From positions 1 through 14,928 of the forward strand of contig JAFRMB010000089.1 in NCBI GenBank assembly GCA_017430945.1: DNA of 14,928 nt, read 5' to 3'. Below are positions 1 through 6,503 of this stretch, piece after piece. Under the pieces are notes generated by a model. It had not been told where the DNA came from and did not search any database. It saw only the letters and a list, made by a program, of their open reading frames with translations. Positions within the stretch are counted from its first letter, which is position 1. Each line of letters opens with the position of its first letter. The stretch comes from Clostridia bacterium. Lineage in GTDB: Bacteria; Bacillota_A; Clostridia; Christensenellales; Aristaeellaceae. The position numbers and the translations under genes were made by a program.

Positions 1-1
1 C

Positions 2-934
2 CCGGCGTTCTACGCGGTGAACCAGGCCTGCGCCGAGTCCGTCGAGGGCTGGCAGGAGAATCCCGGCGCCTGGGCGAACGAGGCTGGCTTCGTGACCTCC
101 GGCCCCTTCACGCTGACCGAGTGGACCCACAACGAGTCCATGGTGTACACCAAGAACCCCAACTACTATGACGCCGAGAACGTGAAGCTGGAGAAGCTGG
201 AGTTCATGCTCTCCGCCGACGATACCGCGATCTATGCCGCCTATCAGGCCGGCGACGTGGACTTCATCGATTCCGTTCCGACCGATGAGATCCAGAACCT
301 GAAGGATTCCCCCGAGTTCCACATCATCGACAACCTGGGCACCTACTATGTGTGCTTCAACGTGAAGTCCGACCTGTTTGCCGGCAAGACCGTCGAGCAG
401 GCTGCCGCGATGCGCAAGGCTTTCTCCAAGCTGATCGACCGCGACTACATCATCGACACCGTGGGCCAGTGCGAGCAGAAGCCGGCGAACGCCTTCATCC
501 CCGAGGGCATGGCGGACGGCAATGGCGGCGTGTTCAAGGCCAACGACGATGCCTACACCTATCCGGATGCGGAGAACGTGGGCTACTACGGCTACGAAGT
601 GGACGTGCCCGGCGCGATCGAGCTGCTGAAGGAAGCGGGCTTCGAGTTTGACGGCGAGAAGCTGTCCGCCAACACCCCCATCTCCTTCGAGTATCTGACC
701 AACGAGTCCTCCGGTCACGTGGCCATCGCCGAGTGCATCCAGCAGGATCTGGACGCTGTGGGCATCAGCATGACCATCCGCACCTGCGACTGGAACGTGT
801 TCCTGGACGACCGCAAGGCCGGCAACTATGACATCGCGCGCAATGGCTGGATCGCTGACTTCAACGACCCGATCAACATGCTCGAGATGTGGACCACCGA
901 TTCCGGCAACAACGACTGCCAGTTCGGCCGTTGA
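2..934 (+). CDS. Oligopeptide ABC transporter solute-binding protein (OppA/DppA type), 5' partial and C-terminally truncated
   Basis: The reading frame is open from base 2, so the gene starts before the window. It encodes about 310 residues of a family-5 extracellular solute-binding protein, which captures peptides outside the cell for an Opp/Dpp importer. Family-typical stretches are SGPFTLTEW, a KNPNYYDAENVKLEKLEF-like segment, AAYQAGDVDFID, the LIDRDYI region and DWNVFLDDRKAGNYDIARNGW. The protein ends abruptly with NNDCQFGR and a TGA at 932-934. Family members normally continue roughly 100-150 residues from this point, through the last part of the binding lobe and back into the first lobe. 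The other two frames after the stop show no continuation, and a terminator begins 23 bases later, so a simple frameshift does not explain the loss. A deletion or an assembly join is likelier. The remnant is probably non-functional as a binder. Codon choice is strongly biased to GCC, CTG and AAC, as in a highly expressed gene. No permease or ATPase gene follows. Confidence 0.85.
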   Translation, partial: PAFYAVNQACAESVEGWQENPGAWANEAGFVTSGPFTLTEWTHNESMVYTKNPNYYDAENVKLEKLEFMLSADDTAIYAAYQAGDVDFIDSVPTDEIQNLKDSPEFHIIDNLGTYYVCFNVKSDLFAGKTVEQAAAMRKAFSKLIDRDYIIDTVGQCEQKPANAFIPEGMADGNGGVFKANDDAYTYPDAENVGYYGYEVDVPGAIELLKEAGFEFDGEKLSANTPISFEYLTNESSGHVAIAECIQQDLDAVGISMTIRTCDWNVFLDDRKAGNYDIARNGWIADFNDPINMLEMWTTDSGNNDCQFGR

Positions 935-956
935 GCTGATACCGTATGATCCCGCG

Positions 957-993
957 TGGGGCTGCCGTTTACCGGCAGTCCCACTTGATTTTT
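957..993 (+). terminator. Rho-independent terminator after the solute-binding protein gene
   Basis: An 11-bp stem (957-967 paired with 973-983, one G-T wobble) closes a 5-base loop. It is followed by CTTGATTTTT, an interrupted T tract ending at 993. It lies 23 bases after the stop codon of the truncated gene. The T tract overlaps the -35 element proposed for cls. Confidence 0.8.
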
Positions 994-1013
994 GCGCGCG
1001 TTTGGAGTATAGT
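985..1013 (+). promoter_or_regulatory. Predicted sigma-A promoter of cls
   Basis: A TTGATT -35 hexamer (985-990) and a TATAGT -10 hexamer (1008-1013) are separated by exactly 17 bases. Transcription would start near 1020, about 30 bases before the ATG at 1049. The -35 lies inside the T tract of the upstream terminator, so end and start signals are interlocked. Confidence 0.6.
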
Positions 1014-1048
1014 GTCAGAGAAGACAAAACGTGGCATTCGGGGAAGAC

Positions 1049-2641
1049 ATGGATAAACAGAAGATACGCGAAAAGTCCAGCCAGGACAATTCAAAGACGC
1101 TGCTGGTGGAGCGGGGCAGGCGGGGCGTGCTGAACGTGCTGTTCGGCCGCACGATGGTCATCGTCGTGCTGCTGGCGCTGCAGATCCTGCTGCTCTTCAT
1201 GGTGTTCCGTTCGTTCCGTTTCGTACAATACATCTACGCGGCGCAGCAGGTGCTGAACGTGGTGTTCGTGCTGCACATGGCGAACCGGGGCTCCAACCCG
1301 GGCATCAAGATCAGCTGGATCCTGCTGGTGGTGCTGGCGCCGCCGATCGGCGTGTTCCTGTATCTGTTCGTGGAGATGGACTGGGGGCACCGGGTGCTCA
1401 ACCGCCGGCTGAGTGAGTTGATGAAGGAGACGGAGGCGATGATGCCCGACCGCGCCGCCTTCCGCCGGCGGCTCAAAAAGCAGGATCCGGCACTGGGCGG
1501 ACTGGCTGAGTACACCTGGAAGCACGGCAGCTTCGGCCCGTACGACAGCACCGAGGCGCATTATCTACCCAGCGGCGAGCAGGCGCTGGAGGCGATGCTC
1601 GAGGAGATCGACAAGGCGGAGCACTTCATATTCCTCGAGTTTTTCATCATCGACGAAGGCGAGATGTGGGGCAGGGTACTTAAAAAGCTGGAGACGAAGG
1701 TGAACGAGGGCGTGGAGGTCCGCGTGCTCTATGACGGCACCTGCGCCATCTTCCGGTTGCCCTACCGCTATCCGAAGATGATGGAACAGCTGGGCATCAA
1801 GTGCAAGATGTTCTCCCCACTGCGTCCCCTGGTGTCCACGCACTACAACAACCGCGACCACCGCAAGATCCTGGTGGTGGACGGCCGGGTGGCCTTTACC
1901 GGCGGTGTGAACCTTGCGGATGAATACATCAACAAAAAGCAGCTGTTCGGCCACTGGAAGGACAACGCGCTGCTGATCCGGGGCGAGGCGGTGCGAAGCT
2001 TCACGATGATGTTCCTGCAGATGTGGAACATCGACGAGGCAGGGGAAGACTACAGCCGATACCTGTCCGTCTCCGAGCCGGTGACCGGCGCGCAGGGCTA
2101 TGTGCTGCCCTTTGGCGACAGTCCGCTGGACGATGAGCGCGTGGGCGAGATGGTGTATCTGGACATCATCGATCGCGCCGTACGTTATGTGCACATCATG
2201 ACGCCCTATCTGATCCTTGACAATGAGACGATCACGGCGCTGACCTTCGCCGCCAAGCGGGGCGTGGATGTGTCCATCATACTGCCCCACGTACCGGACA
2301 AGCGCTACGCGTTCGCGCTCGCCAAGACGCACTATCGCGAGCTCATACAGGCCGGCGTGCATATCTATGAGTATACGCCGGGCTTCGTCCACGCCAAAGT
2401 GTTCGTCTCCGACGACAGAAAGGCCGTGGTGGGCACGATCAACCTGGACTACCGCAGCCTGTACCTTCATTTTGAGTGCGCCGCCTGTCTGTTCGACATG
2501 CCCGCGGTGGCCGAAGTGGAGGTGGATTTCCGCCAGACTCGGGCCAGGTGCCAGGAGATCCGGCTTGAGGACCTGCGGAAGATCAGCGTTTTGACGCGGG
2601 CCGCCGGATGGCTGCTGAAGGTGCTGGCGCCGCTCATGTGA
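1049..2641 (+). CDS. cls: Cardiolipin synthase (phospholipase D superfamily)
   Basis: This 530-residue membrane enzyme joins two phosphatidylglycerol molecules into cardiolipin and glycerol. Hydrophobic segments at about residues 34-55, 62-77 and 87-108 form the N-terminal anchor (PLDc_N type). Two HKD catalytic motifs follow: HRKILVVD, with its histidine near residue 271 and followed by GRVAFTGGVNLADEY, and HAKVFVSD, with its histidine near residue 448 and followed by GTINLDYRS. Both have the full HxKxxxxD signature, so the enzyme should be active, and the length fits Gram-positive Cls proteins. The start is uncertain. ATG 1049 has GGGGAAG upstream at tight spacing. GTG 1031 in the same frame has AGAGAAG upstream but would leave a leader of only about 10 bases from the predicted transcription start, so I prefer 1049. 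The gene appears monocistronic and is convergent with the Ig-like/MBL gene. Confidence 0.95.
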   Translation: MDKQKIREKSSQDNSKTLLVERGRRGVLNVLFGRTMVIVVLLALQILLLFMVFRSFRFVQYIYAAQQVLNVVFVLHMANRGSNPGIKISWILLVVLAPPIGVFLYLFVEMDWGHRVLNRRLSELMKETEAMMPDRAAFRRRLKKQDPALGGLAEYTWKHGSFGPYDSTEAHYLPSGEQALEAMLEEIDKAEHFIFLEFFIIDEGEMWGRVLKKLETKVNEGVEVRVLYDGTCAIFRLPYRYPKMMEQLGIKCKMFSPLRPLVSTHYNNRDHRKILVVDGRVAFTGGVNLADEYINKKQLFGHWKDNALLIRGEAVRSFTMMFLQMWNIDEAGEDYSRYLSVSEPVTGAQGYVLPFGDSPLDDERVGEMVYLDIIDRAVRYVHIMTPYLILDNETITALTFAAKRGVDVSIILPHVPDKRYAFALAKTHYRELIQAGVHIYEYTPGFVHAKVFVSDDRKAVVGTINLDYRSLYLHFECAACLFDMPAVAEVEVDFRQTRARCQEIRLEDLRKISVLTRAAGWLLKVLAPLM

Positions 2642-2678
2642 TCGGCCTAAACGGCTGCGGCACGGCGCTCGGGAAAGG

Positions 2679-2711
2679 CGGGATCCTTCGCCCAAAAGGC
2701 GAGGGATCCCG
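2679..2711. terminator. Hairpin between convergent genes, likely bidirectional terminator
   Basis: A 14-bp stem (2679-2692 with 2698-2711, one T-G wobble) has a 5-base CAAAA loop. It lies 38 bases after cls and 38 bases before the end of the minus-strand gene. The flanking T tracts are weak on both strands (CCTTTCCC on the minus strand; only scattered Ts on the plus strand). The assignment rests mainly on stem strength and on its central position between two converging genes. Confidence 0.55.
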
Positions 2712-2748
2712 TCAAATCGTTGAAAACGCTGTGATCCATCGAGACGCG

Positions 2749-5361
2749 CTATTTCGGCGTCTTGGCCGTGCGAACGGTGAGTTGCTCGCCGTCGGAGCTG
2801 ACAGTGACGTGGCTGTGCCGGTTCGAGGAGGTGATGTACACCTTGCTGCCGCGCCTTTTGAGCCAGCTCACATACCCGCCCTGCGGCATATGCCGTTTGT
2901 CTGTGGATATGACGGTGATCTTGGGATTACACAGCTTGGCGGCGTATTTCTGTTCACCGTTGTGGTGCGGGTTCTTGAAAACATCCGCCTTCAGCGCTGC
3001 TGCGCCCATTTTCTTCTTGATCGCGCTGAATTCGGGGGACATGGCATCGCCGGTGAGAAGGTAAGTGTTCTTTCCGTAGAATCCCTTTAAGATCAGTGAA
3101 TTATAGTTTTCGCTCGTGTCGTGCGAACTGGAGCGCCTGATCTTCCTGGGCCCGAGCATTTCAAAGAAGGCGCCGCCGATGCAAAAGCGCTCTCCGACCC
3201 GCAGGATGTGATACGGCGTTCTCTTCGCGGCGGATTTTTCATTTTTGCCATGTGCCCACGACCGGATCTTCTTGATGACCCTGCTGTGGGGCACGAGCAC
3301 CATGTCCGTAGGGATCTTCGCGAGGATGCAGCCGGCGCCGCCAACGTGATCCTTGTGCGCATGGGTGCCGATGTAGAACTTAAGATGGGTCACGCCCTGC
3401 TTTCGCATATACTTGACAGCCTTGGCACCGTAGCCGTGCGTGCCTGAATCGATGAACGCGTATTCGCCGCCACACCTGATCAGTATGCCGTCGTTGCGCC
3501 CGATGTTCATGAATGTGACATCGAGGTTGCCGTCCACCGTTGTCATGGGGTCGATGTGGGCATCCACGGTGACCAGACAGCTGGCATGCTTTCCGTTCAG
3601 CGTCCTCGCAGTAATGACGGCACTGCCGGTCCTGCAGCCGATGATCTCGCCCGTTTCGGGGTCTACCGAGGCGATGTCGGGACTCGAGCTTTCGAAACGG
3701 ACCTTCGATTCACCTTTATTGAGCTTGTATGTCAGCAGCGCAGATTCACCGGTCGCGATCTCGGCATAGCTCGTGCCCAGGCTGATGCTCGTGGGGGCCT
3801 TGGGGACGATGACGGTGATCCGGTCGGACAGGCCGCTGCAGGTCGTGGCGGTGATCACAGCCTTTCCGGGCTTCAGGGCGTTGATGCAGCCGTTCTTCAC
3901 CCGTGCGATCTTTGACGATGAAGAAGTCAGACCCACGACGCTGTAAGCGTCCGATGGCTCGATCATGGGCGCAGGCTGCCAGGTCTCACCTACGAACAGC
4001 TTGATCTCCGGAGCGTCGAAGGCGATACTGGAGGGCGAGGGCAGCACATGAACGGTACATACGCCCATCGCGCCGTCCGGCGTGATGCCGTACACAGTGG
4101 TATCGCCCTCCGAGACACCGGTAACGCGGCCTGTCTTTGGATCCACGACAGCGATGCTCTCATCGCTGCTTTCGTAGCCGATCGAAGCCATCGTGTCCGG
4201 GGGAAGCGTGGCGCGAAAATCCTGAGACACGCCGACCGCCAGCGGCAGCGCATCTGAGGAGGGGATGAGGTACGTCGGTGCGGGCAGGACCTTCACCTTC
4301 ACTTTGGCGCTCCGTTTGTAGGTGGTGACCTTTACGTAGGCCTCGCCCGGGCTGACGGCGCTGAGCCGCCCATCGTCGGTCAGACTCAGCACACCGTTGT
4401 CATCCACGCTGAACGTTCGTGTGAAGGCGGCGGTATTCTTGGGCAGTTTGACGGTGAGGGACGTGGTCTGGCCGACGCCCATCGTGGTCTGACCGACCGC
4501 CAACGTCACTTTTTTGGGTGCTTTTTTTACGGTAACCTTCAGCGTCAACGCGTGCGACGCATCGGCCCGCACGGTGATCGTGGCTTTCCCGGTCTTTTTG
4601 GCCACCAGTGTGCCGTTTGCCGACACGGCGGCGACCTTCTTTCTGCTGCTCTTATAGGTCAGTGTGCACTCGGCATTTGAGGGCTCCGGCGATATCGCCA
4701 GATCGACCTTTTCACCGACGCCCAGGGTCAGCGACGTGTAGGGCGCAGAGAGCCCCGACAGTTCGATCGGAGCGGCATCCGTTCCGTCGATCGGATCGTC
4801 CTCGCCGGAACCGTCACCGTTGCCGTCTGTGTCATCCGGATCGGGAGTGCCGTCGGACGCCGCCAAAGCGACGCCTGCGGCGATGTCGTTCGACGTGTCT
4901 GCGACCGCGACGTCCGCAACGTTTTCCGGATCGCTCCCGGGCTGCGGATCGTCGCTCCCGGTGAGTCCGTCCACGGGATCATCGGCATCTGCGACGTCCG
5001 CAACGCTTACCGGGTCGCTTCCGGACTGAGGATCGTCGCTCCCGGGAAGTCCGTCCTCAGGATCGTCGGCGTACGCGCTGTCCGATACGGTATCATCGGC
5101 GTCGGATGATCCGGCGACATCCGCCGGCTCGTCTTCCGGATCCTGGATCTCACTGCCGGATGCCGCGTCAGCGCCGTCTGACGCAGACGGTGTACCCGAT
5201 GCGAAGTCACAGAGTTCGAAGGATCCCATCACTTCCGGCGTGGTCTCCACCGGATCGGCGGACACCGGCAGGTCGTCTTCGACCGCCTCTGAAAGTGAGC
5301 TGACGCAGCTCATGAACAGTATCACGACCAACAACAGGCAGATCATGCGCCGAATACTCAT
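2749..5361 (-). CDS. Secreted multi-domain protein: acidic repeat linker, about five BIG_2-like Ig domains and a ComEC-type metallo-beta-lactamase domain
   Basis: This 870-residue protein begins with a signal peptide (MSIRRM, then a hydrophobic run to about residue 20). LSEA near residue 26 could be a signal peptidase I site. Cys19 is preceded by F-M-S, a poor lipobox. Residues about 28-195 form an Asp/Ser/Gly/Pro-rich linker with a 28-residue tandem repeat. Residues about 200-600 hold about five Ig-like units, with BIG_2 features such as SSxxxIAxVD, GxxTGVSEGDTTV and KPGKAVITA. Residues about 612-870 resemble the extracellular metallo-beta-lactamase domain of ComEC/Rec2: LDVTFMNIGRNDGILIRCGG, H667-A-H669-K-D671-H672, LLTGD (D772) and NPHHNGE (H799/H800). 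The metal ligands are present, so hydrolase activity, perhaps on nucleic acid, is plausible but the substrate is unknown. AGAGAGG lies 7 bases before the ATG. The metallo-beta-lactamase part looks less GC-rich than neighbouring genes. The domain calls are fairly sure; the function is not. Confidence 0.88.
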   Translation of the reverse strand: MSIRRMICLLLVVILFMSCVSSLSEAVEDDLPVSADPVETTPEVMGSFELCDFASGTPSASDGADAASGSEIQDPEDEPADVAGSSDADDTVSDSAYADDPEDGLPGSDDPQSGSDPVSVADVADADDPVDGLTGSDDPQPGSDPENVADVAVADTSNDIAAGVALAASDGTPDPDDTDGNGDGSGEDDPIDGTDAAPIELSGLSAPYTSLTLGVGEKVDLAISPEPSNAECTLTYKSSRKKVAAVSANGTLVAKKTGKATITVRADASHALTLKVTVKKAPKKVTLAVGQTTMGVGQTTSLTVKLPKNTAAFTRTFSVDDNGVLSLTDDGRLSAVSPGEAYVKVTTYKRSAKVKVKVLPAPTYLIPSSDALPLAVGVSQDFRATLPPDTMASIGYESSDESIAVVDPKTGRVTGVSEGDTTVYGITPDGAMGVCTVHVLPSPSSIAFDAPEIKLFVGETWQPAPMIEPSDAYSVVGLTSSSSKIARVKNGCINALKPGKAVITATTCSGLSDRITVIVPKAPTSISLGTSYAEIATGESALLTYKLNKGESKVRFESSSPDIASVDPETGEIIGCRTGSAVITARTLNGKHASCLVTVDAHIDPMTTVDGNLDVTFMNIGRNDGILIRCGGEYAFIDSGTHGYGAKAVKYMRKQGVTHLKFYIGTHAHKDHVGGAGCILAKIPTDMVLVPHSRVIKKIRSWAHGKNEKSAAKRTPYHILRVGERFCIGGAFFEMLGPRKIRRSSSHDTSENYNSLILKGFYGKNTYLLTGDAMSPEFSAIKKKMGAAALKADVFKNPHHNGEQKYAAKLCNPKITVISTDKRHMPQGGYVSWLKRRGSKVYITSSNRHSHVTVSSDGEQLTVRTAKTPK
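4903..5070 (-). repeat. 84-bp imperfect tandem duplication encoding a 28-residue acidic repeat
   Basis: Two adjacent 84-bp units (4987-5070 and 4903-4986) encode residues 98-125 and 126-153 of the secreted protein. Both follow the pattern ADDPxDGLxGSDDPQxGSDP and end in VADVA. DNA identity is high but not complete, so this is a real duplication that has begun to diverge. The unit length is a multiple of three, so copy-number change would keep the frame. Confidence 0.85.
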
Positions 5362-5393
5362 TATAGGACCTCTCTTCAGATGGTATTGTCGTT

Positions 5394-5422
5394 ATTTTAC
5401 ATGGATTTATCACAAAAGTCAA
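5394..5422 (-). promoter_or_regulatory. Predicted sigma-A promoter of the Ig-like/MBL gene
   Basis: On the minus strand, TTGACT (-35, bases 5417-5422) and TAAAAT (-10, bases 5394-5399) are separated by 17 bases. This lies about 33 bases upstream of the ATG at 5361 and is divergent from the arg promoter. Confidence 0.7.
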
Positions 5423-5468
5423 CAAGTTTCCGTGCAGCGGTCATGCTGCATCTGACGGGCAGTCGGAT

Positions 5469-5533
5469 CGAATGGCTTCATTCGCATATAACTGCATAAA
5501 AATACATTCTTAACTTGCATTCGGGCGCGAATG
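5469..5533. promoter_or_regulatory. Pair of CGAATG/CATTCG inverted repeats at the arg promoter, candidate operator
   Basis: Two perfect hexamer inverted repeats, each with a 4-base spacer, bracket the arg control region. The first is CGAATG-gctt-CATTCG (5469-5484). The second is CATTCG-ggcg-CGAATG (5518-5533), which overlaps the last three bases of the -35 element and fills part of the spacer. Their centres are 49 bases apart. The arm order is reversed between them. A bound protein at the second repeat would block polymerase. No regulator gene is in the window. Confidence 0.4.
5493..5506 (+). promoter_or_regulatory. ARG-box-like site (ArgR/AhrC operator candidate)
   Basis: TGCATAAAAATACA matches 12 of 14 positions of the arginine-repressor half-site arrangement TGAAT-W4-ATTCA, including the AT-rich centre. 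It lies 9 bases upstream of the -35 element of argC, the expected place for arginine-responsive control of a biosynthetic operon. Only one box is recognisable. ArgR sites often occur in pairs, which lowers confidence. Confidence 0.5.
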
Positions 5534-5543
5534 GACGTATAAT
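5515..5543 (+). promoter_or_regulatory. Predicted sigma-A promoter of the argCJBD operon
   Basis: TTGCAT (5515-5520) and a perfect TATAAT (5538-5543) are 17 bases apart. Transcription would start near 5550 and give a leader of about 27 bases. This is too short for a riboswitch or T-box, so control is probably by a DNA-binding protein. Confidence 0.75.
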
Positions 5544-5576
5544 ATACACATATTTTTGAATAGCAAGGTGCATGGT

Positions 5577-6503
5577 ATGATCAGGGTATTCATTGACGGC
5601 AGCGCGGGGACCACAGGCCTGCGTATTCGTCAGAGGCTTGAGGCGCGCGGGGACATCGCGCTGATCACGCTGGACGAAGCCGTGCGAAAGGATATCGATG
5701 CGCGCCGCGAGGCGCTGAACGCGGCCGACATCGCCTTTCTGTGCCTGCCCGACGCGGCTGCGGAAGAGGCGGTCCAGTTGGTCCGGAACAGCCACACGGC
5801 GGTCATCGACACCTCGACCGCCCATCGGACGGCAGCCGGATGGACATACGGCATGCCCGAGCTTCCGGGCCGGCGCGAGGCGATCGCCGCGTCGAAGCGG
5901 ATCGCCAATCCCGGCTGCCACGCCAGCGGCTTCATCGCACTGATCGCGCCGCTGGTGGCTGCGGGGATCGTGGCGCGCGACGCGCGCTTGAGCTGTTTTT
6001 CACTGACGGGCTATTCCGGCGGCGGCAAGCGCATGATCGCCGAATACGAGTCGCCGGACCGGTCGGATCTGCTGGCGGCGCCGCGGCAATACGGCCTCTC
6101 CCAGCGCCACAAGCACCTGGCGGAGATGGCAAAGGTCTGCGGGCTGGAAGCGCCGCCCGGTTTTTCGCCCATCGTGGCGGACTTCTACAGCGGCATGGAG
6201 GTCAGCGTCCATCTGTTCGACGTGGATGTCGAGCGGGTGCGGGATGTGTACCGGGCGGCATACCCGGGGCCGGTGATCCGTTACGCGGAGGCAACGGACG
6301 AGGGCGGCTTCCTGTCGGCCGCGGCGCTCTCGGGGCGGGACGACATGGAGATCACCGTAGACGGCTTTGACGGCCGCGCGCTGCTGACGGCCCGGTTCGA
6401 CAATCTGGGCAAGGGCGCCTCGGGCGCGGCGATTCAGAATATGAACCTGGTGATGGGCGTCGATGAGACCACAGGCCTGTGCCTCAAGGGGGAGGAGAAA
6501 TGA
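5577..6503 (+). CDS. argC: N-acetyl-gamma-glutamyl-phosphate reductase, short-form type
   Basis: This 308-residue cytosolic enzyme reduces N-acetylglutamyl phosphate to the semialdehyde with NADPH, the third step of arginine synthesis. The dinucleotide-binding loop is DGSAGTTG near residues 7-14. The catalytic cysteine is C114 in IANPGCHASG. SLTGYSGGGKRMI and a PELPGRREA segment mark the shorter argC family (the TIGR01851-like form of about 310 residues) rather than the roughly 345-residue form usual in Bacillus. The start is ATG 5577, with AAGGTG 6 bases before it. The frame is open back to a TTG at 5556, but that codon has no ribosome binding site. It is the first gene of argCJBD and its stop overlaps the argJ start. 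Although it is fourth in usual naming order of the pathway set, argB, encoding the step before it, lies downstream. Confidence 0.95.
   Translation: MIRVFIDGSAGTTGLRIRQRLEARGDIALITLDEAVRKDIDARREALNAADIAFLCLPDAAAEEAVQLVRNSHTAVIDTSTAHRTAAGWTYGMPELPGRREAIAASKRIANPGCHASGFIALIAPLVAAGIVARDARLSCFSLTGYSGGGKRMIAEYESPDRSDLLAAPRQYGLSQRHKHLAEMAKVCGLEAPPGFSPIVADFYSGMEVSVHLFDVDVERVRDVYRAAYPGPVIRYAEATDEGGFLSAAALSGRDDMEITVDGFDGRALLTARFDNLGKGASGAAIQNMNLVMGVDETTGLCLKGEEK

Noticed and set aside
1031..1048. GTG 1031 as the start of cls
   Set aside because: It would leave a leader of about 10 bases from the predicted transcription start. ATG 1049 in the same frame fits better, although its ribosome binding site is close.
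1565..2695. 376-codon minus-strand open frame opposite cls
   Set aside because: Cls has both HKD motifs and a promoter. The antisense translation has no domain character and crosses the terminator hairpin.
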